From positions 1-8,902 of the forward strand of contig SBEK01000162.1 of NCBI GenBank assembly GCA_009668925.1: a DNA stretch of 8,902 nucleotides, read 5' to 3'. Shown piece by piece: positions 1 through 5,455 of this stretch (its first letter is position 1; each line of letters opens with the position of its first letter). Source of the DNA: Deltaproteobacteria bacterium. Its GTDB lineage: Bacteria; Desulfobacterota; Syntrophia; Syntrophales; Smithellaceae. The notes below the pieces were generated by a model. That model was not told where the DNA came from, did not search any database, and saw only the letters and a list, made by a program, of their open reading frames with translations. The position numbers and the translations under genes are program-made.

Positions 1-1
1 G

Positions 2-112
2 GTATTTCTATGCGTGAGCGGCGGTGAAGACGCCCCTTTGGCCCTGACCGGACAAAATGCTCAGGCGGACGCGCTACACAAAGGGCAGAACTTTTGTATG
101 AGGAAATGTTGA
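2..112 (+). CDS. Possible 3' end of an unrecognised upstream gene
   Basis: One frame stays open from the window edge for 36 codons and ends in a TGA at 110-112. That stop overlaps the ATG at 112 of the next gene as TGATG, an arrangement typical of translationally coupled neighbours. The other two plus-strand frames close early, with stops at 15-17 and 25-27, so either could instead be the end of the upstream gene. The visible C-terminus (roughly residues ...GGEDAPLALTGQ... to ...FCMRKC) matches no family I can name. The stop/start overlap is the only real support; an open stretch this short could occur by chance. Confidence 0.3.
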   Translation, partial: VFLCVSGGEDAPLALTGQNAQADALHKGQNFCMRKC

Positions 113-699
113 TGATCTCAGATATCAAGTCAAAGGATGAAATCTATATACGACTCTCGGCCGATGACGTCCGCCGCGCAACGTTTATCGGATTTCTCGA
201 CGACGGCCGGGTCGCAGTCGAGCAAACCGATCCCCCGCTCGACGATTCAACGCTCACGTCTCTGGTCTTTTTTACCTATTGCTCGGAAAAGCAAAAAAAC
301 CGCCGGCTCGGATTTCAGGCCCGAATTGAAAGCATCACCGCCGATCAGCAAATCCTGCTTAAGCAGTTCACCAAGCCTTTCTTTTGCGATCTGCGTCTAT
401 GGCCGCGGGTCCATTTCGATGTCCTGCCCAAACTTCACGCTTACTGCGGCGATCAGGAAATCAAGGTCGTTGACCTCTCCGGAGGAGGAACTCACCTGGT
501 CCTCGAGGACGAGGATTCGGCATCTCCGGCAATCGGATCTTTTGTCCAGGTGAAATTCATTTTTGAAAAAGGGGAAGCAACCGCCGACGGCAAAATTCTG
601 CGGTCCTGGACGGATCAGCAGGGACTGCGTCACGTCGAAGTCAATTTCCTCGGCCAGCCGGAGATACGCAAATTCATCTATAATCGAGAGCGGACGTAA
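112..699 (+). CDS. PilZ-domain protein, probable cyclic-di-GMP receptor
   Basis: This 195-residue protein carries a C-terminal PilZ domain (about residues 88-190), the family that binds cyclic di-GMP and passes the signal to motility, exopolysaccharide or envelope functions. Both ligand-binding signatures are visible: RxxxR as RLWPR at residues 95-99, and DxSxxG as DLSGGG at 121-126. About 85 residues precede them and look like a beta-rich N-terminal module as in YcgR-type two-domain proteins. I see no signal peptide or membrane segment, so it is probably cytoplasmic. I chose ATG 112 because GAGGAA (100-105) lies 6 bases upstream and the ATG overlaps the preceding stop; TTG 94 and ATG 106 are in-frame alternatives with worse spacing. 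Nothing in the window shows the downstream partner. PilZ assignment is secure; ligand binding is inferred from the motifs. Confidence 0.85.
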   Translation: MISDIKSKDEIYIRLSADDVRRATFIGFLDDGRVAVEQTDPPLDDSTLTSLVFFTYCSEKQKNRRLGFQARIESITADQQILLKQFTKPFFCDLRLWPRVHFDVLPKLHAYCGDQEIKVVDLSGGGTHLVLEDEDSASPAIGSFVQVKFIFEKGEATADGKILRSWTDQQGLRHVEVNFLGQPEIRKFIYNRERT

Positions 700-712
700 T
701 CCCCCTCACGCG

Positions 713-800
713 ATGAGCGTTAATGCTCCCACGGCTTGCCGCGATATAATGACGCTCATTTAATACCCCGACAGCTTGCTGCGAGATGGTTGATTTCATC
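713..800. repeat. Two imperfect tandem 40-base units with hairpin cores
   Basis: Units at 721-760 and 761-800 align without gaps over much of their length and both begin TAAT. Each has a small hairpin core at the same offset: CGGC-TT-GCCG (732-741) and CAGC-TT-GCTG (772-781). The second base pair changes from G:C to A:T between copies, so pairing is kept. The first unit is also enclosed by an 8-base inverted repeat, ATGAGCGT (713-720) against ACGCTCAT (752-759). The location between the convergent ends of the PilZ gene and mobB suits an extragenic palindromic repeat that could also stop transcription from both sides, but no U-tract follows either stem. The units resemble degraded copies of the 'CCCCGCAGCTTGCTGCGGGG' type repeats I recall from deltaproteobacterial genomes; that match is from memory. 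Confidence 0.6.
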
Positions 801-833
801 ATCTGTGAGACGACGGCAAAGGAAAATGCGGCC

Positions 834-1331
834 TTAGGCCCGCAGGAACTTCTTCTCAATGAAATCCGTGATGGATTTTGAGTCGTTGATGTCCAGACAG
901 GGGACGCCGGCATTCAGGGGAACATCCGCAGCCACCGCAATCAAGCCGTCTTCCTTTGTGCTGATAAGATCGCGTTTGAGTTCGGACCGGTAGACTTCAA
1001 TTTTGGGATAGTCGTTAACCTTAAATCCTTCGGTGAGAATAATATCGACGCCGGAAATGTACCTCTCGCGGATTTCCGCAAATGAATAATCATGATCAAC
1101 GTCCGAAACCAAAGCCAGCTGGTGCGGAGACGACACGACGGTTACCCGCGCGCCCGCTTTTTTATGCCGGTAACTGTCCTTGCCTTCATGATCAATGTCA
1201 AACCCGTGCCGGTTATGCTTGATGGTTCCGACACGGTACCCCCTTCCGACCAGATCGGAAATAATTTTTTCAAGAAGGGTTGTCTTGCCGGAATTGGACT
1301 TGCCGACGATGGATACAATGGGTATGGCCAT
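834..1331 (-). CDS. mobB: MobB, molybdopterin-guanine dinucleotide biosynthesis adaptor GTPase
   Basis: MobB is a small P-loop GTP-binding protein that assists MobA in attaching GMP to molybdopterin to form the MGD cofactor of enzymes such as formate dehydrogenase and nitrate reductase. The 165-residue product has Walker A GKSNSGKT at 10-17, the family block around IKHNRHGFDID (37-47), the KDSYRHKKAGA block (51-61), and the LTEGFK...PKIEVYR block (99-115). Length is close to the usual 165-175. I chose the ATG at 1331 because the family starts a few residues before the P-loop and AAGGA lies about 4 bases upstream. An in-frame ATG at 1403 would add a charged 24-residue extension without family support and has only a weak ribosome-binding site. 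No mobA or molybdoenzyme gene is visible nearby. It is transcribed divergently from the pgpA operon. Confidence 0.93.
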   Translation of the reverse strand: MAIPIVSIVGKSNSGKTTLLEKIISDLVGRGYRVGTIKHNRHGFDIDHEGKDSYRHKKAGARVTVVSSPHQLALVSDVDHDYSFAEIRERYISGVDIILTEGFKVNDYPKIEVYRSELKRDLISTKEDGLIAVAADVPLNAGVPCLDINDSKSITDFIEKKFLRA

Positions 1332-1418
1332 ATTTTCCTTGTACTTTCCGCTATTTTCTTCCTCCTTAACACATAATGCGGCGTCTGCCAATTTTTGATT
1401 CATTTCTCTACAGATTAC

Positions 1419-1446
1419 TTGACATCCCCGGCGAATATGATATAGA
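1419..1446 (+). promoter_or_regulatory. Putative sigma-70 promoter P1 for the pgpA operon
   Basis: A perfect -35 hexamer TTGACA (1419-1424) is followed after 16 bases by TATAGA (1441-1446), a 4 of 6 match to the -10 consensus. Its -10 overlaps the palindrome at 1442-1459, a placement typical of repressor control. Predicted from sequence only; the leader to pgpA would be about 130 bases. Confidence 0.45.
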
Positions 1447-1465
1447 ACGTACGTTCTATTGTCGG
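1437..1465 (-). promoter_or_regulatory. Putative sigma-70 promoter for mobB
   Basis: Read on the minus strand, CCGACA (plus-strand positions 1460-1465, 4 of 6 to the -35 consensus) is followed by a 17-base spacer and TATCAT (positions 1437-1442, 5 of 6 to the -10 consensus). The spacer, 1443-1459, is nearly the whole palindrome at 1442-1459. A transcript would begin near 1430, leaving a leader of about 100 bases before mobB. The weak -35 makes this tentative. Confidence 0.35.
1442..1459. promoter_or_regulatory. Perfect 18-base palindrome, candidate operator
   Basis: ATAGAACGT at 1442-1450 is followed directly by its exact reverse complement ACGTTCTAT at 1451-1459. It overlaps the -10 of a plus-strand promoter toward pgpA and fills the spacer of a possible minus-strand promoter toward mobB, so one bound dimer could control both. 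The core GAAC-N4-GTTC equals the inner part of the Gram-positive-type LexA box, and such symmetric sites are also common operators of TetR-family repressors. The sequence does not say which factor binds. Confidence 0.6.
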
Positions 1466-1508
1466 GTCTGGCTATTTTTCCGAAAAAGCGGCGTTCGGCG
1501 AAAAGTGT

Positions 1509-1537
1509 TTGACACGCCTTAGAAAAAAAGCTAGGTT
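1509..1537 (+). promoter_or_regulatory. Putative second promoter P2 upstream of pgpA
   Basis: A perfect TTGACA (1509-1514) is followed after 17 bases by TAGGTT (1532-1537), only 3 of 6 to the -10 consensus. The weak -10 suggests either a promoter needing activation or a chance -35. It lies about 50 bases upstream of the pgpA start, and its -10 region falls inside the palindrome at 1532-1548, repeating the arrangement seen at P1. Confidence 0.3.
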
Positions 1538-1548
1538 TTCAAAACCTA
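1532..1548. promoter_or_regulatory. 17-base palindrome in the pgpA leader
   Basis: TAGGTTTT (1532-1539) and AAAACCTA (1541-1548) are exact reverse complements around a single C. A one-base loop makes a folded RNA hairpin unfavourable as drawn, so a double-stranded operator read by a dimeric regulator is the better guess. No U-tract follows, so it is not an obvious terminator. An AT-rich stretch (1554-1576, containing the palindrome ATAATATTAT at 1564-1573) separates it from the pgpA start. Confidence 0.45.
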
Positions 1549-1583
1549 ACCCCTTGATAATAAATAATATTATAAAGGTCTGT

Positions 1584-2051
1584 ATGCTGGCCACGCGTAA
1601 GAGCAACACCATCAAAATACTGGCCACGGGATTCGGCGCCGGCCTGTCACCCGTTGCTCCGGGAACGGCCGGCACTTTAGTCGGAGTGATCATCTGTCTC
1701 TTTTGCTATCCCCTGGCCTGGCCCTTGCGCCTCCTTTTTGTAGTTGCAATAACGGCTCTCTCTACTTATGTTGCAGATCGGGCGGAGGTTCTTTTCGGGA
1801 AAAAAGACGACCAGCGGATTGTGATTGATGAAATTGCGGGCCTCCAGGTGACCATGCTGCCCGTGGCCGTTACGGGCCTCCACCTGTGCATCGCTTTTGT
1901 CCTGTTTCGTTTATTCGATATCTGGAAGCCTTTTCCACTGGGGCGTCTGCAGAATTTACCCGGGGGCTGGGGCGTGGTGGCCGATGATGTCGGGGCCGGA
2001 ATTTATGCCGGAGGCCTCATGCTGATATTCACACTTACGGGGGTCTTATGA
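1584..2051 (+). CDS. pgpA: Phosphatidylglycerophosphatase A
   Basis: PgpA removes the phosphate from phosphatidylglycerophosphate to give phosphatidylglycerol, acting in the inner membrane. The 155-residue product shows the family blocks in order: GFGAGLSPVAPGTAGTL (16-32), DQRIVIDEIAG (76-86), and FRLFDIWKPFPL (108-119) leading into GGWGVVADDVGAG (127-139). Hydrophobic stretches near 33-60, 88-108 and 136-153 fit the usual membrane helices. ATG 1584 is preferred because the conserved N-terminal block starts soon after it and AAAGG (1574-1578) precedes it by 5 bases; a TTG at 1509 would add 25 unmatched residues and is better read as part of a TTGACA -35. It is the first gene of the plus-strand operon and overlaps cinA by ATGA. 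Confidence 0.93.
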   Translation: MLATRKSNTIKILATGFGAGLSPVAPGTAGTLVGVIICLFCYPLAWPLRLLFVVAITALSTYVADRAEVLFGKKDDQRIVIDEIAGLQVTMLPVAVTGLHLCIAFVLFRLFDIWKPFPLGRLQNLPGGWGVVADDVGAGIYAGGLMLIFTLTGVL

Positions 2052-3295
2052 AGGTAGCGATTCTCACAATCGGCAATGAATTGATGAGCGGGCGCACGGC
2101 CGATACGAATTCATCGTTTATCGCGCGCGAAATGAACCTGCAGGGCTGGCCGGTCGAAGTCATGATGTCGGTCGGCGATGATTTGGCCGCAATCAAGTGC
2201 CGTCTCAACTATCTCATGACTTTTACCGATGCGGTGATTTGCACCGGCGGCCTGGGACCGACGGCCGACGATATTACGACGGCGGCGGTGGCCCAGGCGT
2301 TTGGCCTTCCTCTGGACGAGGATGAAGAAGTTTTGGCCCACCTGAAGGACATCTTTACCCGGTATAATCTGCGCTGGACTGAAAACAACGCCAAACAGGC
2401 GCTGTTCCCGAAAGGCGCTGAGGTGATTGCCAATCCCGTCGGCACCGCGGCCGGCTTTGCGCTCATGGTTTCCGGCAAGCTCGTTATCGTCATTCCGGGG
2501 GTTCCTTCGGAAACGCGCCGGATGGTGCCCCAGGGCGTTATTCCTATCCTGCATCGATATTTCCCCGAGCCCGTTTTGCATAACGCCAAACAAACGATCA
2601 GGACATTCGGCCTCTCCGAGGCGGCGGTGGATGAACGACTCGCCGAAATCGATTTTAATGCCCTGGGAGTGGCTATCGGCTTCTATCCCGTTTTCCCCGA
2701 AAACCACCTCGTGCTCATGGCGCGGGCGGCTACCCCGGAACAGGCGCAAAAGAACCTGCACACCGCCCGGAATGAAATAACGGCGCGGCTCAAGGACTGC
2801 ATTTTTGCCTACGGCGATCAGACCCTGGAAGAGATCGTCGCCGCCGAACTGTCGGATCAGAAACTGACGATTGCCGTGGCGGAATCCTGCACGGGAGGAA
2901 TGATCGCCGATCGTCTTACGGATGTCCCCGGCAGTTCCGTTTATTTTGAACGCGGTCTGGTGACCTATTCCAACGAAGCCAAAATCAGTATGCTCGGCGT
3001 TCCGGCCGGCATCATTGAAGCGCACGGGGCCGTGAGCGAAGAAACGGCGCGCCGGATGGCCGAAGGCGTGCGTAAACTTGCCGGGACTACTCTGGGCTTA
3101 TCTTCCACGGGCATCGCGGGGCCCTCCGGCGGAAGCAAAGAAAAACCGGTCGGCACCGTTTATCTGGCCCTGTCCGACGGGGTTCGGACCATTTGCCGCC
3201 ATTATGCCTATCGCTGGGACCGCAAAAGAAACAAGATGGTTTCCGCCGAAGCGGCGCTCATGATGCTCAAAAACTATTTGCAGGAGAAGAAATAG
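2048..3295 (+). CDS. cinA: CinA-family protein with nicotinamide-nucleotide amidase domain
   Basis: This 415-residue protein has the full two-domain CinA architecture. The N-terminal molybdopterin-binding-like domain (about 1-170) has the diagnostic TGGLGPTADD at 66-75, a COG1058 fold linked to ADP-ribose pyrophosphatase activity in characterised members. The C-terminal domain (about 255-412) belongs to the PncC family, which deamidates nicotinamide mononucleotide to nicotinate mononucleotide in NAD salvage; ESCTGG (279-284), YSNEAK (307-312), STGIAGPSGG (353-362) and KPVGTVY (366-372) are all present. The start ATG at 2048 overlaps the pgpA stop, so translation is probably coupled. CinA beside recA is a recurrent pairing and is competence-induced in Streptococcus; nothing here shows competence control. 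Which activities the protein keeps is inferred. Confidence 0.95.
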   Translation: MKVAILTIGNELMSGRTADTNSSFIAREMNLQGWPVEVMMSVGDDLAAIKCRLNYLMTFTDAVICTGGLGPTADDITTAAVAQAFGLPLDEDEEVLAHLKDIFTRYNLRWTENNAKQALFPKGAEVIANPVGTAAGFALMVSGKLVIVIPGVPSETRRMVPQGVIPILHRYFPEPVLHNAKQTIRTFGLSEAAVDERLAEIDFNALGVAIGFYPVFPENHLVLMARAATPEQAQKNLHTARNEITARLKDCIFAYGDQTLEEIVAAELSDQKLTIAVAESCTGGMIADRLTDVPGSSVYFERGLVTYSNEAKISMLGVPAGIIEAHGAVSEETARRMAEGVRKLAGTTLGLSSTGIAGPSGGSKEKPVGTVYLALSDGVRTICRHYAYRWDRKRNKMVSAEAALMMLKNYLQEKK

Positions 3296-3298
3296 TTT

Positions 3299-3880
3299 AT
3301 GCCGGACGAAAAGAACATCCGCGCTTTTCTCGCTCTGGAGATTCCGGAGGATGTCCAGGACGCCGTGTCGCGTCTTCAGGAAAAATTAAAGCGCGACCTC
3401 GGCGGCCGGATCAGCTGGACGCAGTCGCAGGGGCGGCACCTGACGCTGAAGTTTTTCGGAAATGTTTCCGCGGAGGATGTGAAACATATCAGTTCCGCCG
3501 TGGACAGCCGGACGCAGCTGCATCGGCCCCTGAACCTGAGCATCGGAGAGCTGGGCGTTTTTCCGAATCCACAGAGGCCGAGGGTTCTCTGGTGCGGCGT
3601 TGCGGGTGAGATCGAGAAACTTTGCACCCTTCAGAAACAACTGGACGGTGATTTTACAGGCCTTGATTTTCCGGCGGAAGACAGGTCTTACCGGGCTCAT
3701 CTGACGCTTGCCCGGATGAAGGATCCCCGCGATGTGTCGGGCGTCGAGAAGGCCCTGACCCAATACAAAGCGTTTAGCGCGGGCGAATTTTCCGGGAAGG
3801 AATTGGTCTTGTTTCAAAGCAAGCTCTCGCCGCGGGGCGCGGTCTATACAAAACTGGCGGTTTTCCCGCTTGCCGGGTAA
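3299..3880 (+). CDS. thpR: RNA 2',3'-cyclic phosphodiesterase (2'-5' RNA ligase family, LigT/ThpR)
   Basis: The 193-residue product is a 2H phosphoesterase. Both HxTx catalytic motifs are visible as HLTL at 47-50 (within GRHLTLKFFGNV) and HLTL at 134-137 (within YRAHLTLARMKD), spaced as in ThpR/LigT. Members hydrolyse 2',3'-cyclic phosphodiester ends and can join or cleave 2'-5' linked RNA in vitro; the physiological substrate in bacteria is unsettled. The IRAFLALEIP opening (7-16) is a family hallmark and supports ATG 3299, which has a GGAG about 12 bases upstream and follows the cinA stop by 3 bases. The protein is soluble, with no membrane segment. It sits between cinA and recA, so it is likely transcribed with the recombination genes. 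Confidence 0.92.
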   Translation: MPDEKNIRAFLALEIPEDVQDAVSRLQEKLKRDLGGRISWTQSQGRHLTLKFFGNVSAEDVKHISSAVDSRTQLHRPLNLSIGELGVFPNPQRPRVLWCGVAGEIEKLCTLQKQLDGDFTGLDFPAEDRSYRAHLTLARMKDPRDVSGVEKALTQYKAFSAGEFSGKELVLFQSKLSPRGAVYTKLAVFPLAG

Positions 3881-3884
3881 TTCC

Positions 3885-3904
3885 GTAGGGACGGAGTTCC
3901 CTAC
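3885..3904 (+). other. Small perfect hairpin between thpR and recA
   Basis: GTAGGGA (3885-3891) pairs exactly with TCCCTAC (3898-3904) around a 6-base loop, starting 4 bases after the thpR stop. No run of T follows, so it is a poor intrinsic terminator; it could stabilise an mRNA end, or be a degraded dispersed repeat of the GTAGGG...CCCTAC type. This 62-base gap shows no TTGACA/TATAAT promoter and no SOS box I recognise. Confidence 0.5.
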
Positions 3905-3942
3905 CCATCATAAAACTACAGGGTGAAGGAGGTCATCTTATT

Positions 3943-4959
3943 ATGTGTGCAGATATGGACAGAACAAAAGCCGTGGATCTGGCGATCACGCAGATTGAAA
4001 GACAATTCGGCAAGGGATCGATTATGAAACTGGGCAGCCACGACCGCGTGGCGGATGTACCGGCCATTCCCACCGGGTCGCTGAGCCTCGACATTGCACT
4101 GGGGACTTTCGGCGTTCCCCGCGGCCGTGTCGTCGAAATCTACGGACCGGAATCCGGCGGGAAAACGACCCTGGCGCTGCACATTGTGGCGGAGGCGCAA
4201 AAGAAAAACGGCATCGCGGCTTACATCGATGCGGAACATGCGCTGGATGTCACGTACGCCAAAAATATCGGCGTCAACACCGATGAGCTTCTGATTTCCC
4301 AACCGGATACGGGTGAGCAGGCCCTGGAAATTGCCGAAACACTGGTGAGAAGCGGCGCGCTCGATGTACTGGTGGTCGACTCCGTGGCGGCGCTGGTGCC
4401 CAAGGCGGAACTCGACGGCGAAATGGGCGACGCCCAGATGGGCTTGCAGGCGCGTCTCATGTCGCAGGCCCTGCGCAAGCTCACCGGCGCGATCAGCAAA
4501 TCGAAAACCACCGTCATCTTCATCAACCAGCTGCGCATGAAGATCGGCGTCTTCTTCGGCAATCCCGAGACAACGACTGGAGGCAATGCGTTGAAATTCT
4601 ATTCTTCGCAGCGCCTCGATATCCGCAAGATGACCTCCATCAAAAACGGCCAGGATGTCATAGGCTTCCGGACCAAAGTCAAAGTGGTGAAAAACAAGAT
4701 GGCCCCGCCCTTCCGGGAAGCCGAATTCGACATTATTTTCGGCGAAGGCATTTCGCGCGAGGGCGACGTCCTGGATCTGGCGGCGGAAAACGGCATCATT
4801 GAAAAAAGCGGCGCCTGGTATTCCTATAAGGGCGACCGGCTCGGACAGGGTCGTGATAATTCCCGCGTTTTCCTGAAGGAAAATCCGGATATCATGGCTC
4901 AGATTGAAAACGACGTCCGCGCCAAGCTGGGCATCGTTCCCAAAGAGCAGGAAGAATAG
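3943..4959 (+). CDS. recA: RecA recombinase
   Basis: RecA polymerises on single-stranded DNA, catalyses ATP-dependent strand exchange, and stimulates LexA self-cleavage. The 338-residue protein is complete: Walker [10 protein letters not shown] (68-76), the catalytic glutamate in DAEHALD (E98), Walker [10 protein letters not shown] (143-151), NQLRMK (195-200, the nucleotide-sensing Gln at 196), and DNA-binding loop 2 [15 protein letters not shown] (205-219). KVVKNK (247-252) and GAWYSYKG (290-297) are also conserved. The usual GPESSGKTT has Gly in place of the second Ser here. The C-terminal tail is short and mildly acidic (ends KEQEE). ATG 3943 has a strong AAGGAGG (3926-3932) 10 bases upstream; the ATG at 3955 is less well placed. 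There is no intein. recX follows after one base, with no terminator between them. Confidence 0.98.
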   Translation: MCADMDRTKAVDLAITQIERQFGKGSIMKLGSHDRVADVPAIPTGSLSLDIALGTFGVPRGRVVEIYGPESGGKTTLALHIVAEAQKKNGIAAYIDAEHALDVTYAKNIGVNTDELLISQPDTGEQALEIAETLVRSGALDVLVVDSVAALVPKAELDGEMGDAQMGLQARLMSQALRKLTGAISKSKTTVIFINQLRMKIGVFFGNPETTTGGNALKFYSSQRLDIRKMTSIKNGQDVIGFRTKVKVVKNKMAPPFREAEFDIIFGEGISREGDVLDLAAENGIIEKSGAWYSYKGDRLGQGRDNSRVFLKENPDIMAQIENDVRAKLGIVPKEQEE

Positions 4960-4960
4960 C

Positions 4961-5455
4961 GTGAAAGTCTTAGACCTGGCCGCAGCCAAGCAGAGCGCTT
5001 ATCGCCTTTTGGCCTTAAGGCCGCATTCGGTAAAAGAACTGGAAAAAAAGCTGCGGGAAAGAGGTTTTCCCGCAGCCGTCGTAAAAGAAGCACTGGAAAA
5101 ACTCTGCGATTTGAAGTATCTCAATGACGCGTCTTTTGCCATTCAGTGGGCGCGCAATCTGGCGGCAAACAAGCTCTGGGGCAATCGAAAAATCATTGCC
5201 AGCCTGCAGGAAAAAGGAATACCGGCACGGCTCATCGATGACGCCGTCGCTTCCGCCCGCGAGGACATGCCGGAGGAGGAAGCGATCGCCGTTCTGATTA
5301 CGAAACGGGCGGCCCGAAAAAGGCCGGCGGCATTCGACGTCAAAGAAAAACAAAGAATATTTCAAAGCCTGATGGGACGGGGGTTCCCTCCGGGCTTGAT
5401 CTTAAATAAAATTGGAAAGCGAGCGGAGGAAGAAGCAGATGGTGAAGACGGGTGA
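4961..5455 (+). CDS. recX: RecX, regulatory protein of RecA
   Basis: RecX binds within the RecA filament groove and limits its extension and activity. The 164-residue product has the expected three tandem three-helix repeats (roughly 8-50, 55-97 and 105-153), including the recognisable LKYLNDASFAIQWAR (51-65) and KLWGNRKIIASLQEKGIP (71-88) segments. The GTG start at 4961 lies one base after the recA stop and is preceded by AGGAAG within the recA end (about 4949-4954), giving tight coupling. An in-frame upstream ATG at 4904 would lie inside recA and is not favoured. Codons 30-39 contain a perfect 11-bp inverted repeat, listed separately. The last 17 bases overlap alaS. Identity is firm from sequence plus position. 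Confidence 0.93.
   Translation: MKVLDLAAAKQSAYRLLALRPHSVKELEKKLRERGFPAAVVKEALEKLCDLKYLNDASFAIQWARNLAANKLWGNRKIIASLQEKGIPARLIDDAVASAREDMPEEEAIAVLITKRAARKRPAAFDVKEKQRIFQSLMGRGFPPGLILNKIGKRAEEEADGEDG
5043..5076 (-). terminator. Intrinsic-terminator-like hairpin on the antisense strand within recX
   Basis: GCTGCGGGAAA (5050-5060) and TTTCCCGCAGC (5066-5076) form a perfect 11-bp stem with a 5-base loop. On the minus strand this stem is followed at once by seven T (complement of the A run 5043-5049), which is the full layout of a Rho-independent terminator for transcription running from alaS toward recA. On the plus strand no U-tract follows, so in recX mRNA it would only be a stable stem at codons 30-39. 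Function is inferred. Confidence 0.5.

Noticed and set aside
674..913. Minus-strand open frame across the tandem hairpin repeats
   Set aside because: It overlaps the end of mobB in another frame and translates the repeat units (QQAVGVLNERHYIAASRG), a known source of false gene calls.
1332..1403. N-terminal extension of MobB to ATG 1403
   Set aside because: The 24 added residues are charged and unlike the family, which starts shortly before the P-loop, and the site before ATG 1403 is weak. It is not fully excluded because a predicted start near 1430 would allow it.
2111..3025. Open frame of 304 codons antisense to cinA
   Set aside because: It lies wholly inside the well-supported cinA gene and its translation looks like antisense codon bias, with no family motif.
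3943..4959. Possible intein or insertion in recA
   Set aside because: All motifs are contiguous and the length of 338 residues is normal.
3916..4989. Long open frame (357 codons) antisense to recA
   Set aside because: It exactly shadows recA, which has every family motif and strong codon-level support. Its translation is rich in Phe, His and Arg with no recognisable domain, as expected of a mirrored GC-biased frame.
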